64,000 nucleotides of DNA. Origin: Rhodobacter sp. GTDB lineage: Bacteria > Pseudomonadota > Alphaproteobacteria > Rhodobacterales > Rhodobacteraceae. The stretch spans positions 248,001-312,000 of the forward strand of contig JAIYAE010000014.1 in the NCBI GenBank assembly GCA_027489175.1, in the 5' to 3' direction. Below the pieces are notes generated by a model. That model made no database searches. It was not told where the DNA came from and saw nothing but the letters and a program-made list of their open reading frames with translations. The translations under genes were made by a program, and so were the position numbers. This document shows positions 35,895 through 45,342 of this stretch, piece after piece (the first letter of the stretch is position 1; each line of letters opens with the position of its first letter).

Positions 35895-36893
35895 TCAGCC
35901 GTCGAAGTTGACGGTCTCCATGATCTTCACTGCGGCGGGGCGTTGTGCGGCGATGTCGGCGAGGGGGAGAGCGTCGGGCGTGAACTCGCCCCAGCTGGCG
36001 ACGAGGGCGGAGCGTTCGACGCCGGGCTTGACGGGGTATTCGTGGTTGGTCTCGGCGTAGATCTTCTGGGCGGCGTCGGAGGAGAGCCATTCCATGAAGC
36101 GCAGGGCGTTTTCCTGGTTCGGGGCGGATTTGGTCATGGCGACGCCGGAGATGTTGAGGTGCGTGCCGCCATTCTCAAAGGTCGGGAAGACGATGTTGAC
36201 GCTTTCGGCGGCGGGCACCTGTTCGGGGTCGGCGAGCATCTGGCCCATGTAGTAGGTGTTGCCAAGCGCGATGTCGCATTCACCGGCGGCGATGGCCTTG
36301 ACCTGGTCCCGGTCGCCGCCATCGGGTTTGCGGGCGAGGTTGGCCTTCAGACCCTCGGCCCAGGCGGTGGCGGCTTCTTCGCCATCATGGGCGATCACTG
36401 CGCCAAGGAGGGCGACGTTGTAGTCGTGGAGGCCAGAGCGGGTGCAGAGGCGGCCCTTCCACTTGTCCGAGGCGAGGTCTTCGTAAGTGGTCACCTCACC
36501 CGGGGCGACGCGGTCCTTGGAGGCATAGACGATGCGGGCGCGGGCGGTCAGGCCGAACCACTGGTCACCGGGATCGCGCAGGGTTTCGGGGATGTTGGCC
36601 TCAAGCACGTCGGACTGCACGGGCTGCGTGACGCCGGCTTCGACGATCTGCATCAGGCGGGCGATGTCGACGGTCAGGACCAGGTCAGCGGGGGAGCGGT
36701 CACCCTCGGCCACCAGACGTTCGGCCATGCCCTTGTCGACGAAGGCCACGTTCACCTTGATGCCGGTCTCGGCGGTGAAGGCATCGACCAGGGGCTGGAT
36801 CAGCTCGGGCTGGCGATGGGAATAGACGTTGATCTCTTGCGCGAGGACCGGGGTGGTGCAGGCAAGAAGGGCGAGGGTGGTGAGGCGCAGCAT
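35895..36893 (-). CDS. Fe(3+) ABC transporter substrate-binding protein (FbpA/FutA-like)
   Basis: A 332-residue periplasmic iron-binding protein. A signal peptide (MLRLTTLALLACTTPVLA) is followed by QEINVYSHRQPELIQPLV, the typical start of ferric-binding proteins. The paired iron-ligand tyrosines are Tyr214-Tyr215 in GNTYYMGQ. It would hand iron to an inner-membrane permease and ATPase, but neither is adjacent. An AAGGAG site precedes the ATG. Upstream is a clear promoter and an iron-box-like sequence, consistent with induction under iron shortage. Confidence 0.93.
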   Translation of the reverse strand: MLRLTTLALLACTTPVLAQEINVYSHRQPELIQPLVDAFTAETGIKVNVAFVDKGMAERLVAEGDRSPADLVLTVDIARLMQIVEAGVTQPVQSDVLEANIPETLRDPGDQWFGLTARARIVYASKDRVAPGEVTTYEDLASDKWKGRLCTRSGLHDYNVALLGAVIAHDGEEAATAWAEGLKANLARKPDGGDRDQVKAIAAGECDIALGNTYYMGQMLADPEQVPAAESVNIVFPTFENGGTHLNISGVAMTKSAPNQENALRFMEWLSSDAAQKIYAETNHEYPVKPGVERSALVASWGEFTPDALPLADIAAQRPAAVKIMETVNFDG

Positions 36894-36924
36894 GGCTGAC
36901 TCCTTTGGTCGGGTTTATGCGGCG

Positions 36925-36973
36925 TATAAACCTGACTGTTTTGCTTGGGTCAAGAGGCTGAGTGATTTAGTCA
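36925..36973 (-). promoter_or_regulatory. Promoter with iron-box-like operator for the iron-binding protein gene
   Basis: On the minus strand a -35 element TTGACC (36948-36953) is followed 17 bases later by -10 TTTATA (36925-36930). Just upstream at 36959-36973 is TGA-N9-TCA, which fits the iron-responsive box described for alphaproteobacteria (RirA/IscR type). The spacing and position suggest repression or activation according to iron or Fe-S status. Confidence 0.6.
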
Positions 36974-37034
36974 GCATTTTTTGTGGAGAGGGCGAAGCCT
37001 CCGGCGGGGAAACTTGAAGACATAGAATGGCAGG

Positions 37035-37841
37035 TCAGGCCTTGGTTGCCTTTTCCTCAGCCTTGGCGCGGTTCCAGAGGCTGTCCATCTCGTCCAGATC
37101 GCTGTCGGTAGGGGTCTTGCCACCTTCGGCCAGCCAGTCCTCGATCCGGGCGAAGCGGCGGGTGAATTTCTGGTTGGCGGCGCGCAAGGCGGCTTCGGGG
37201 TCAACCTTCAGATGCCGCGCGAGGTTGGCCATGACGAAGAAGAGGTCGCCGATTTCCTCGGTCAGTTCGGTATGGGTCAGGGTGTCGCGGGCTTCGACCA
37301 CCTCACGCGCTTCTTCGATCAGCTTGTCGAGGACCTGATCGGTGGAGGGCCAGTCAAAGCCGACCCTTGCCGCGCGGTTTTGCAGTTTAACGGCACGGGT
37401 CAGGGCGGGCAGGGCGAGGGCCACGCCGTCAAGCGTGCGGGCCGTGCCGCGTTCGCGGGCCTTCTGCGCCTCCCAGTCGCGGGTCTGCTGGTCGGCGGTC
37501 TTGGTCCGCGACTCGGTGCCAAAGACATGCGGGTGGCGGGCGATCATTTTGTCTGAGATCGCGGTGACGACCTCGGCAAAGGTGAAGTGCCCCGCCTCGG
37601 CCGCCATCTGGGCGTGGTAGACGGTCTGGAAAAGCAGATCGCCAAGTTCGCCCTTCAACTCGCCCCAGGCGGCGCGTTCGATCGCATCGGCCACCTCATG
37701 CGCCTCCTCCAGCGTGTAGGGCGCTATGGTGGCGAAGGTTTGCTCAATATCCCAGGGGCAGCCGGTGGCCGGGTCGCGCAGGGCGGCCATGATGGCAAGC
37801 AGGCGGTCGATGCCGTTGGGGGGAAATGTGTCGGTGGTCAC
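37035..37841 (-). CDS. mazG: Nucleoside triphosphate pyrophosphohydrolase MazG
   Basis: A 268-residue protein with two MazG domains. The first holds the metal-binding EExxE-type segment (YTLEEAHEVADAIE, then ELKGELGDLLFQTVYHAQ); the second repeats the pattern (IEEAREVVEA, then TEEIGDLFFVMANLARH). It hydrolyses NTPs to NMP and pyrophosphate, cleansing nucleotide pools and lowering ppGpp in E. coli. The start is a GTG at 37841. A hairpin separates it from the outer-membrane protein gene upstream. Confidence 0.94.
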   Translation of the reverse strand: MTTDTFPPNGIDRLLAIMAALRDPATGCPWDIEQTFATIAPYTLEEAHEVADAIERAAWGELKGELGDLLFQTVYHAQMAAEAGHFTFAEVVTAISDKMIARHPHVFGTESRTKTADQQTRDWEAQKARERGTARTLDGVALALPALTRAVKLQNRAARVGFDWPSTDQVLDKLIEEAREVVEARDTLTHTELTEEIGDLFFVMANLARHLKVDPEAALRAANQKFTRRFARIEDWLAEGGKTPTDSDLDEMDSLWNRAKAEEKATKA

Positions 37842-37847
37842 GAAATG

Positions 37848-37878
37848 CCTGCGCCCGGAACGAGTGTCCGGGCGCAGG
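37848..37878 (-). terminator. Hairpin after the outer-membrane protein gene
   Basis: Perfect 12-base arms CCTGCGCCCGGA/TCCGGGCGCAGG enclose a seven-base loop. It lies 45 bases after the outer-membrane gene stop and just before the mazG GTG. It lacks a T-run but is strong enough to act as a terminator. Confidence 0.7.
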
Positions 37879-37922
37879 ATAGGGATTTCGCAGGCGCTGT
37901 CACGCCCGTTCGGCAGTGTCGG

Positions 37923-38552
37923 TCAGAACTTGAGGCCGACCCGCAGCGACAGGGTTTCGACGTCGAGAAACGTCTCTTGGACGGTGAACGAGGCGTCACC
38001 CGTCAGATCCCGCGAGAGGTATTCCAAACCAACGATAAGGCGTTCCGTCGCCATGACATCGACACCAAGGCCGAAGGACGGACCTTTGGGGTTCCATTCA
38101 TCCCCCGGCCCACTGGTATAGCTGCCGAGAGAATATCCCAACACGCCATAGATCAGCGCGCGGTTCATGGCCAGGCCGACCCGGCCCTTGAGGTCGATGC
38201 TGTTGTTGACCTCGCAGCAGGTGAACCCTGTTACGAAGGTGTCGTTGAACGAGGTCAAGGCGATTTCCCCACCGAACACCAAAGACCCGTTCTGCCGAAG
38301 ATATCCGACATGGAGCCCCGTCGCTGTGCCATCGTCGAGGTCGACGGGGGGAGTGGGAACAAAAGACAAGTCGAAATCGCCCGAGGTTCTGCCAAAGCTC
38401 AGTCCGCCGTAGAAACCCGACCAGTCGGTTGCGGCTGCAGGGGCCGACGTGGCTACCGGTGCCGGATCATCGGCAACTGCGGTTGGACCACCGGCCACGG
38501 CGACTTGCGCCAGGCACAGTGAGGTGACGAAGGCTGGGAAAAATGCTTTCAT
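37923..38552 (-). CDS. Outer membrane beta-barrel protein
   Basis: A 209-residue protein with a signal peptide (MKAFFPAFVTSLCLAQVAVA) and a proline/alanine-rich linker, followed by DWSGFYGGLSFGRTSG, the usual start of an Omp25/OmpA-like eight-stranded barrel. Alternating strands follow (GLHVGYLRQNGSLVFGGEIA) and the chain ends LSLRVGLKF with a terminal phenylalanine, as expected for barrel assembly. The cysteine pair in TCCEVNN is unusual for a barrel loop. It starts after GGAGCAAG. Confidence 0.87.
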   Translation of the reverse strand: MKAFFPAFVTSLCLAQVAVAGGPTAVADDPAPVATSAPAAATDWSGFYGGLSFGRTSGDFDLSFVPTPPVDLDDGTATGLHVGYLRQNGSLVFGGEIALTSFNDTFVTGFTCCEVNNSIDLKGRVGLAMNRALIYGVLGYSLGSYTSGPGDEWNPKGPSFGLGVDVMATERLIVGLEYLSRDLTGDASFTVQETFLDVETLSLRVGLKF

Positions 38553-38769
38553 CGGCTTGCTCCGTTTAAATTTGGTGCAGAATAATACAATCGAGAGTGT
38601 TTTCAGAGCCTGGACGATTTGCCCTTTTCACGCTTCGTCGGGTCTGATGCATCGTGGCAACACAAAAGTGTCACGGGAAATGGCCGAGGGTGCGGTATCC
38701 CGGCATTGCGGTGTGCCGGCTTTTCAGATTTGATCAAAGATCATCGTTGGCTGCCTAGGACCCGATCAC

Positions 38770-39933
38770 ATGCCCGTTCTGAACCGCATTGCCTCATATG
38801 CCGAAGAGATGAAGGGGTGGCGTCAGCATTTGCACCGGCATCCGGAACTGGCCTTCGAGTGCCACCAGACGGCGGCGTTCATCGCCGACCGCCTGCGCGA
38901 GATCGGGGTGGATGAAATCCATACCGGGATCGCCAAGACCGGGATCGTGGCGCTGATCAAGGGGCGCACCGAGGGTCCGGTGATCGGCCTACGCGCCGAT
39001 ATGGACGCGCTGCCGATCCAAGAGATCACCGGCGCCCCACATGCCAGCACGGTCCCTGGCAAGATGCATGCCTGCGGGCATGACGGCCATGTGACCATGC
39101 TGCTGGGGGCCGCAAAATACCTGGCCGAGACGCGGAATTTCGCGGGCACCGTGGCGCTGATCTTCCAGCCGGCGGAAGAGGATGGCGGCGGCGGGCAGGT
39201 GATGGTGCAGGAAGGCATGATGGACCGGTTCGCCATCAGCCAGGTCTACGGTATCCACAACGCGCCGAACGTGCCCTTCGGGCATTTCAACACCACGCCC
39301 GGGCCGTTGATGGCATCGGTTGACACGGCCTTTGTCTACATCACCGGCAAGGGCGGGCATGGGGCCACGCCGCATGAATGCGTGGACCCGGTGGTTGCGG
39401 TGGTCGGCATGGTTCAGGCGATCCAGACGATCATCCCGCGCAACGTCTATGCGCTGGAAGAGGCGGTGATCTCGGTCACGCAAATCCACACCGGGACGGC
39501 CAGCAACATCATCCCGGAAGAAGCGATGTTCTGCGCCACGATCCGCTGCTTCAAGCCCGATGTGCGGGCGCTGCTGAAAAAGCGGTTCCATGAGATTGTC
39601 GAAGGTCATGCCACCGCCTATGGCGTGACCGCGCGGGTGGATTACGACTGGGGCTATCCTGCGACGATCAACCATGAAGACCAGACCGACTTTGCCGCCG
39701 AGGTCGCACGTGACGTGGTGGGGGTCGATGCGGTTGATGCGCGGGCCAACCGCGAAATGGGGTCGGAAGATTTCAGCTATATGCTGGAGGCGCGGCCGGG
39801 GGCGTATCTGTTCCTTGGCACGGGCCCGGGGGCGGGGCTGCACCATGCGGCCTATGACTTCAACGATGAGGCGGCACCGATCGGCGCCAGCTTCTTTGCG
39901 CGGCTGGTGGAACGGGCGCAGCCGGTCGCCTGA
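38770..39933 (+). CDS. M20-family amidohydrolase (hippurate hydrolase-like)
   Basis: A 387-residue metallo-amidohydrolase of the M20/M40 group. The N-terminus reads WRQHLHRHPELAFECHQTA, the metal ligands lie in GLRADMDALPIQE, MHACGHDGHVTMLLGAA and FQPAEEDGGGG, and a dimerisation domain follows TGKGGHGATPHECVDPV. Relatives cleave N-acyl amino acids such as hippurate, or auxin conjugates; the substrate is not known. It may feed the amino-acid or polyamine genes downstream. Confidence 0.92.
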   Translation: MPVLNRIASYAEEMKGWRQHLHRHPELAFECHQTAAFIADRLREIGVDEIHTGIAKTGIVALIKGRTEGPVIGLRADMDALPIQEITGAPHASTVPGKMHACGHDGHVTMLLGAAKYLAETRNFAGTVALIFQPAEEDGGGGQVMVQEGMMDRFAISQVYGIHNAPNVPFGHFNTTPGPLMASVDTAFVYITGKGGHGATPHECVDPVVAVVGMVQAIQTIIPRNVYALEEAVISVTQIHTGTASNIIPEEAMFCATIRCFKPDVRALLKKRFHEIVEGHATAYGVTARVDYDWGYPATINHEDQTDFAAEVARDVVGVDAVDARANREMGSEDFSYMLEARPGAYLFLGTGPGAGLHHAAYDFNDEAAPIGASFFARLVERAQPVA

Positions 39934-40159
39934 GGCGGCCTTGCTGGGTCGGCGCATGGCCGGTTCTGGGCTTTGTCGCCAGATCGGGGACGAATCGTTC
40001 CCGTCCGGTTCTTTGGGCTGAAAATCTGTTTGCAGACGCTACCCATCGCCCCTGGGGCGCGTTGGACCGCTAGCCTTTGGGGCTGTGTCCTTGTGCCACG
40101 TCGGGCTGGCAAGGCATGGTCAAAATGCTAGGTTTGCATGTCTGTAGCCGGAGTAAACG

Positions 40160-41566
40160 ATGCCCTCAGTGCTTGCCTTGTCCCTGCCGTCTGCGGCCGA
40201 CCTTTGGGCGATGGACCTTGAGCACGCGCTGCATCCCTGGACTCATTTTGGCAGTTTTGAACGCGAAGGCGCCTTGGTGATTGCCAAGGGCGAAGGCTGC
40301 TGGCTTTGGGATGCCGACGGGCGGCGCTATTTCGATGCGGTGGGGGGCCTGTGGTGCACCAACATCGGCCTTGGCCGGCGCGAGATGGCTTTGGCGATGG
40401 CCGATCAGGCGGAACGGCTGGCGTTCTCGAACACCTTTGTCGACATGACTAACGAACCCTCGGCCCGGCTGGCAGCGCGGCTGGCGGAACTGTCGCCCGG
40501 GGACCTGAACCGGGTGCATTTCACCACCGGCGGATCGACGGCGGTGGAATCGGCGGTGCGGATGGCGGGGTATTACCAGCACGCGATGGGCCGGCCGAAA
40601 AAGCAGGGGATCGTGGCGCGGAACCATTCCTATCACGGGTCCACCTACCTGTCGCAGTCGGTGGGCAAGCGCCCTGGCGACAGGGTGGAGGAGTTTCGCT
40701 ACAAGACCGATGGCATCTGGCATCTGTCGGTGCCAGACCCCTACCGCCGCCCGGCCCATATGAGCGAAGCGGCCTTCTGTGACTGGCTGATCGCCGAGTT
40801 TCAGGCGCTGATCACCCGTGTGGGCGCCGACCGGATCGGCGCCTTCATCGCCGAGCCGATCCAGGCCAGCGGCGGGGTGATCGTGCCACCCGAAGGTTAC
40901 CTCAAGCGGATGTGGGAGGTGTGTCAACGCCATGACATCCTGTTTATCGCCGATGAGGTTGTCACGGCCTTCGGACGGCTGGGGCACTGGTTCGCCTCAT
41001 GGGACGAATTTGGCGTGCTGCCTGACATGATCTGCACGGCGAAGGGGCTGACCTCGGGCTATGTGCCGATGGGGGCCCTGCTGTTCTCGGACCGGATCTG
41101 GGATGTGATGGCCGAAGGTGGCGCGCGCTGGTTCACCAGTGGCTTCACCTATGCCGGGCATCCCGTCGCCTCGGCCGTGGCGCTGAAGAACATCGAGATC
41201 ATCGAGCGTGAGGATCTGCTGGGCAATGCGACCAGGGTCGGCGCCTATTTTGAGAAGCGGATGGGTGAATTGGCGGAACTGCCGCTGGTTGGTGACGTGC
41301 GGGGCAAGAAGCTGATGGTCTGCGTGGAATGTGTGGCCAACAAGGAAACCAAGGCCGTGCTTCCCGATGCGGTGAACGAAAGCAAACGCATCTCGAACGC
41401 GGCCGAGGCGATGGGGCTGATGGTCCGCCCGATGGGCCATCTGAACGTGATGTCGCCGCCCCTCGTCATCACCGAAGCGCAGGCCGATTTCGTGGCCGAG
41501 GTGCTGGAACGCGCAATCCGTCAGGTCACGGATGAGCTGGTGCGCGAAGGCTACAAGCTGGGCTAA
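40160..41566 (+). CDS. Class III aminotransferase (putrescine/omega-amino acid type)
   Basis: A 468-residue PLP-dependent class III aminotransferase. It carries [16 protein letters not shown] near residue 122, the [16 protein letters not shown] segment, [15 protein letters not shown] with the PLP-contacting Asp, and the lysine that binds PLP in [14 protein letters not shown]. Relatives use putrescine, beta-alanine or taurine with pyruvate. The adjacent agmatinase makes putrescine, so a polyamine-catabolic role is likely but inferred. It starts after CCGGAG. Confidence 0.9.
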   Translation: MPSVLALSLPSAADLWAMDLEHALHPWTHFGSFEREGALVIAKGEGCWLWDADGRRYFDAVGGLWCTNIGLGRREMALAMADQAERLAFSNTFVDMTNEPSARLAARLAELSPGDLNRVHFTTGGSTAVESAVRMAGYYQHAMGRPKKQGIVARNHSYHGSTYLSQSVGKRPGDRVEEFRYKTDGIWHLSVPDPYRRPAHMSEAAFCDWLIAEFQALITRVGADRIGAFIAEPIQASGGVIVPPEGYLKRMWEVCQRHDILFIADEVVTAFGRLGHWFASWDEFGVLPDMICTAKGLTSGYVPMGALLFSDRIWDVMAEGGARWFTSGFTYAGHPVASAVALKNIEIIEREDLLGNATRVGAYFEKRMGELAELPLVGDVRGKKLMVCVECVANKETKAVLPDAVNESKRISNAAEAMGLMVRPMGHLNVMSPPLVITEAQADFVAEVLERAIRQVTDELVREGYKLG

Positions 41567-41666
41567 GCCCTGCCTTGACACTGGCGGGCCGGTCCTTACT
41601 GCTGCGCGCTGACGGATCCGCGCGGTCTCCGCTCCCAGAACGATAGCGCTTGCAAGGGGGGACACC

Positions 41667-42632
41667 ATGGCCCTGGAAGATGCCAAATCCGAAGTTGACA
41701 CTGCCTTCACCCGCAAGGGCCTGCGCGGCTATGCCTTTGAAAACGCGTTCGGGGGGGCGACAAGTTTCCTGCGCCGGACCTATACCAAGGACCTGACCGG
41801 GGTAGACCTTGCGATCACCGGCGTGCCTTTCGATCAGGCGGTCACGCACCGCGCCGGCACCCGTTTTGGCCCCCGCGCGATCCGTGAGGCGTCATCCCTC
41901 ATGCCCTATGACCCGCCCTACGGCTGGCCCACCAACCCGCTGGAGGAGATTGGCGTCATCGACTACGGCGACTGCGCCTTCGATTACGCCAAGGTGTCGG
42001 ACTTTCCCGATACGCTGACCGCCCATATCCGCACGATCTTGCAGGCCGGGGCAGGGACCATCACGCTGGGCGGTGACCACTACATCACCTACCCGATTCT
42101 GAAGGCCTATGCCGAAAAGTTCGGACCCCTCGGCGTGATCCATTTCGATGCCCATTCCGACCTGTGGCCGGATGACGACCTGACCCGGATCGACCATGGC
42201 ACCATGCTCTACAAGGCGGTGAAGACCGGGATCGTCGACCCCAAGCGATCCGTCCAGATCGGCATCCGCACCACGACCGAGGATTATCTGGGCGTCCATG
42301 TCATCGACGCGCGCGAGGTGCATGAAAAGGGCGTGGCGGCGGCGGTGGCCAAGGCCAAGGACATCGTTGGCGATAAGGCCACCTATGTGACTTTCGACAT
42401 CGACTGCCTTGATCCTTCCGCCGCGCCCGGCACCGGCACGCCGGTCTGGGGTGGCCTGCACAGCTGGCAGGCGGCGGCGGCCTTGCGCGATCTGGCGGGG
42501 ATCAACATGGTTGGCGGCGATATCGTCGAAGTCTCGCCCCCCTATGACACCACCGGCGCCACGGCGATTGCGGGCGCGCATGTCGCCTATGAGCTGATCT
42601 GCCTTTACCATTGGGCCCGGACACAAAGGTGA
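41667..42632 (+). CDS. speB: Agmatinase
   Basis: A 321-residue ureohydrolase that splits agmatine into putrescine and urea. The manganese ligands are visible in TLGGDHYITYP, VIHFDAHSDLWPDDD and VTFDIDCLDPSAAPGTGTP. The N-terminus has the VTHRAGTRFGPRAIREAS segment typical of agmatinases rather than arginases. AAGGGGGG precedes the ATG. With the aminotransferase upstream it could form a short route from agmatine through putrescine. Some relatives prefer guanidinobutyrate or similar compounds. Confidence 0.92.
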   Translation: MALEDAKSEVDTAFTRKGLRGYAFENAFGGATSFLRRTYTKDLTGVDLAITGVPFDQAVTHRAGTRFGPRAIREASSLMPYDPPYGWPTNPLEEIGVIDYGDCAFDYAKVSDFPDTLTAHIRTILQAGAGTITLGGDHYITYPILKAYAEKFGPLGVIHFDAHSDLWPDDDLTRIDHGTMLYKAVKTGIVDPKRSVQIGIRTTTEDYLGVHVIDAREVHEKGVAAAVAKAKDIVGDKATYVTFDIDCLDPSAAPGTGTPVWGGLHSWQAAAALRDLAGINMVGGDIVEVSPPYDTTGATAIAGAHVAYELICLYHWARTQR

Positions 42633-42640
42633 GACGCCGC

Positions 42641-43105
42641 ATGACCTTTCTTCTTCTGCTGATCGGCGCCGTCCTTCTGGGCTTTGCCACCTATGTGCGG
42701 CTGGCGCCGTCCGATCCGGCGCGCTGGCATGTGGACCCGACGGTCGCGGTGGCGCCGGACCTCGCGCTTTCCCCGCTGGGCGAAGCCGCGCGGATTGTCA
42801 CAACCCTTAACTCTGCCGCTGCCCGGGTCGAAGCGCTGGGGCCACAGCGCGCATCCCTTGCCCGGCTGGATGAGATTGCCATGGCCACCCCCCGCACGGT
42901 ACGTCTGGCCGGCAGCCCCGAGGAGGGGCGGATCACCTGGGTCACCCGGTCGGCGTTTTGGGGGTTTCCGGACTACATCACCGCACAAGCTATGACGCAT
43001 GACGTGGCGACGAGCGAGGTCACGGTCCTGGCCCGCGCGCGCTTCGGCTCCAGCGATCTTGGAGTGAATGCTGCACGGCTTAAAGACTGGCTTTCGCGCC
43101 TTTAG
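42641..43105 (+). CDS. DUF1499-family protein
   Basis: A 154-residue protein with one N-terminal membrane helix (MTFLLLLIGAVLLGFATYVR) followed by LAPSDPARWHVDP, typical of DUF1499. The rest is a soluble domain with a TWVTRSAFWGFPDYITAQA segment and a C-terminal RARFGSSDLGVNAARLKDWL, also characteristic. Its function is unknown. The ATG at 42641 lies eight bases after the agmatinase stop, so the two genes are probably co-transcribed. Confidence 0.85.
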   Translation: MTFLLLLIGAVLLGFATYVRLAPSDPARWHVDPTVAVAPDLALSPLGEAARIVTTLNSAAARVEALGPQRASLARLDEIAMATPRTVRLAGSPEEGRITWVTRSAFWGFPDYITAQAMTHDVATSEVTVLARARFGSSDLGVNAARLKDWLSRL

Positions 43106-43249
43106 GCTTTCATTCTGGCCCAAGTACCCCGGGGCTGCCTTTGGTGCGCCATTGGTTCGAGACCCAAAGGCGGCGGGCAGCGGCCCGGCGGCTGGGTGCA
43201 GTCATTGGCCCCCTTGACCGGCCCCGGGATTGCCGCCAAACCCCCGGCC

Positions 43250-44305
43250 ATGGTTCCCTTGGACAAACTTGCCCAGATCACCCAGCGTTTCGAGTTTCTC
43301 GAAGCGCAGTTGCATGCCGGTGCGTCGCACGGGGATATTGCGCGGATCAGCAAGGAATACTCTGACTTGAAGCCCGTGGCCGAGGAAATCGCCGCCTATC
43401 GCCAGGCGCTGACAGATTTGGCCGAGGCTGAGGCGATGCTGTCGGACCCCGAGATGAAGGCCCTCGCCGAAGAGGAAATTCCAACCCTCCGCGCCCGTAT
43501 CCCCGAGATGGAGCAGGCGCTGCGGTTGGCGCTTTTGCCGAAGGACGCCGCTGATGCGCGTCCGGCCATCGTGGAAATCCGCCCCGGCACTGGCGGGGAT
43601 GAAGCAAGCCTGTTCGCTGCCGACCTTGCGCGGATGTACCAGCGCCATGCGGAAAAGATGGGCTGGCGCTGGGAAGTGCTGGAAGAGCAGACCAGCGATC
43701 TTGGCGGCATCAAGGAACTTGTCGCGCTGGTTTCAGGCGAGGGGGTCTTTGCCCGGCTGAAGTACGAATCCGGCGTGCACCGCGTGCAGCGCGTGCCCGA
43801 GACCGAGGCGCAAGGCCGCGTCCACACCTCGGCGGCAACGGTGGCGGTGCTGCCCGAGGCGGAAGAGGTGGATATCTCGATCCCCGCCAGCGACATCCGG
43901 ATCGACACGATGCGCGCCTCAGGGGCCGGCGGGCAACACGTCAACACCACGGATTCCGCGGTTAGGATCACGCACTTGCCAACCGGGATCATCGTGACGA
44001 GCGCCGAGAAGTCGCAGCACCGCAACAAGGAAATCGCGATGCAGGTGTTGCGGTCGCGGCTTTACGAGGCGGAACGCGCCCGGGTCCATGACGCCCGCGC
44101 GGCGGACCGGAAATCGCAGGTCGGCTCTGGCGACCGGTCGGAACGCATCCGCACCTACAACTTCCCGCAAGGCCGGATGACCGACCACCGGATCAACCTG
44201 ACGCTTTACGCGCTGCCGCAGATCATGGCGGGGGACCTCACGGAAATCATCGACGCGCTGACCGCGCAGGATCAGGCCGACCGACTGGCCGAGATGGACG
44301 GATGA
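43250..44305 (+). CDS. prfA: Peptide chain release factor 1
   Basis: A 351-residue class I release factor reading UAA and UAG. The peptidyl-transferase GGQ motif is in [16 protein letters not shown], and the stop-codon recognition P-x-T motif is in [15 protein letters not shown]. The N-terminus [21 protein letters not shown] fits the family. I start at 43250; the open frame begins at 43196 but the extra residues are not conserved. No strong ribosome binding site is seen. The stop overlaps prmC by four bases. Confidence 0.96.
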   Translation: MVPLDKLAQITQRFEFLEAQLHAGASHGDIARISKEYSDLKPVAEEIAAYRQALTDLAEAEAMLSDPEMKALAEEEIPTLRARIPEMEQALRLALLPKDAADARPAIVEIRPGTGGDEASLFAADLARMYQRHAEKMGWRWEVLEEQTSDLGGIKELVALVSGEGVFARLKYESGVHRVQRVPETEAQGRVHTSAATVAVLPEAEEVDISIPASDIRIDTMRASGAGGQHVNTTDSAVRITHLPTGIIVTSAEKSQHRNKEIAMQVLRSRLYEAERARVHDARAADRKSQVGSGDRSERIRTYNFPQGRMTDHRINLTLYALPQIMAGDLTEIIDALTAQDQADRLAEMDG

Positions 44306-45159
44306 CAGCGCGCGAAGCGCTGATCGCCGCCGTGGCCCGGCTGGAGGCGGCTGGGATCGACGGCGCCGCGCGAGATGCCCGTATCCTTCTGGCCCATGCC
44401 TTGGGGGTGGGGGCGGACCGCCTGACCCTGCACCTTGCCGATCAGATGACGACGCCGCAGGCGCAGTCCTACGACGAGGCCCTCGCGCGTCGCGCACGCC
44501 ATCAACCGGTGGCGCAGATCACCGGGCGGCGGCTCTTCTGGGGGCTGGAGTTCCGGGTGACGCCTGACACGCTCGACCCCCGGCCTGAGACTGAAACCCT
44601 GGTGGCTGAGGCGTTGACGCGGCCGTTCCTGAAGATGCTGGACCTTGGCACCGGGACCGGCTGCATCCTTCTGGCCTGTCTGAAGCATATGCCCATGGCG
44701 CGCGGGGTGGGGGTTGATGCCTCGCCCGCTGCGCTGGGGGTTGCGGTGGGGAATGCCGCGGATCTGGGGCTTGAAGGGCGGGCACGCTTCCGGCAGTCGG
44801 ACTGGTTTTCTGCTGTTGAAGGGCAGTTTGACCTGATCGTCTCCAACCCGCCCTATATCGCCGCCGCGGAGATGGCAGCCCTTGCTCCCGATGTCCGCGA
44901 CTGGGAGCCGCATCTGGCGCTGACCCCCGGCGGTGACGGGCTGGACGCCTACCGCACCATCGCGCGCGGGGCAGGGGCGCGGCTGTGCCCCGGCGGGCGG
45001 CTGCTTCTGGAGATCGGCCCGACACAAGGCGCGGCCGTGGCCGCCTTGCTGGAGGGGGCCGGTCTGACCGGGCTGCGCATCCTGCCGGACATGGATGGCC
45101 GCGACCGCGTTGTCGTCGCCATCAAACCACAGGCATCCGAGGGCGAAAGCTGCAGCTGA
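44302..45159 (+). CDS. prmC: Peptide chain release factor N(5)-glutamine methyltransferase
   Basis: A 285-residue SAM-dependent methyltransferase that modifies the glutamine of the GGQ motif in release factors. The SAM-binding motif I is [17 protein letters not shown], and the catalytic NPPY motif is in [14 protein letters not shown]. It also has the N-terminal helical domain ([18 protein letters not shown]) and an [11 protein letters not shown] segment. It directly follows its substrate gene prfA with an ATGA overlap. Confidence 0.96.
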   Translation: MTAREALIAAVARLEAAGIDGAARDARILLAHALGVGADRLTLHLADQMTTPQAQSYDEALARRARHQPVAQITGRRLFWGLEFRVTPDTLDPRPETETLVAEALTRPFLKMLDLGTGTGCILLACLKHMPMARGVGVDASPAALGVAVGNAADLGLEGRARFRQSDWFSAVEGQFDLIVSNPPYIAAAEMAALAPDVRDWEPHLALTPGGDGLDAYRTIARGAGARLCPGGRLLLEIGPTQGAAVAALLEGAGLTGLRILPDMDGRDRVVVAIKPQASEGESCS

Positions 45160-45342
45160 AACCGGCGGATTTGCCCGATCTTGCGCAAATATTGCTTGTC
45201 AGCACACAGGGCTTGTGATTATTGGCATGGGCGCAGGTAGGGGTTGTCCCCGGCCTTGTGCGTATTGCCAGCCCCTGCGCGACCACGACCTTGCCGCCTG
45301 TTTCAGGGCGGCGGCCGCAGGCCAAAGCCATCAAAGGACAAG

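Noticed and set aside
35025-36899. Plus-strand frame of 624 codons, glycine/aspartate-rich
   Set aside because: It runs antisense through both the nucleoside hydrolase and the iron-binding protein genes, which have clear motifs on the other strand.
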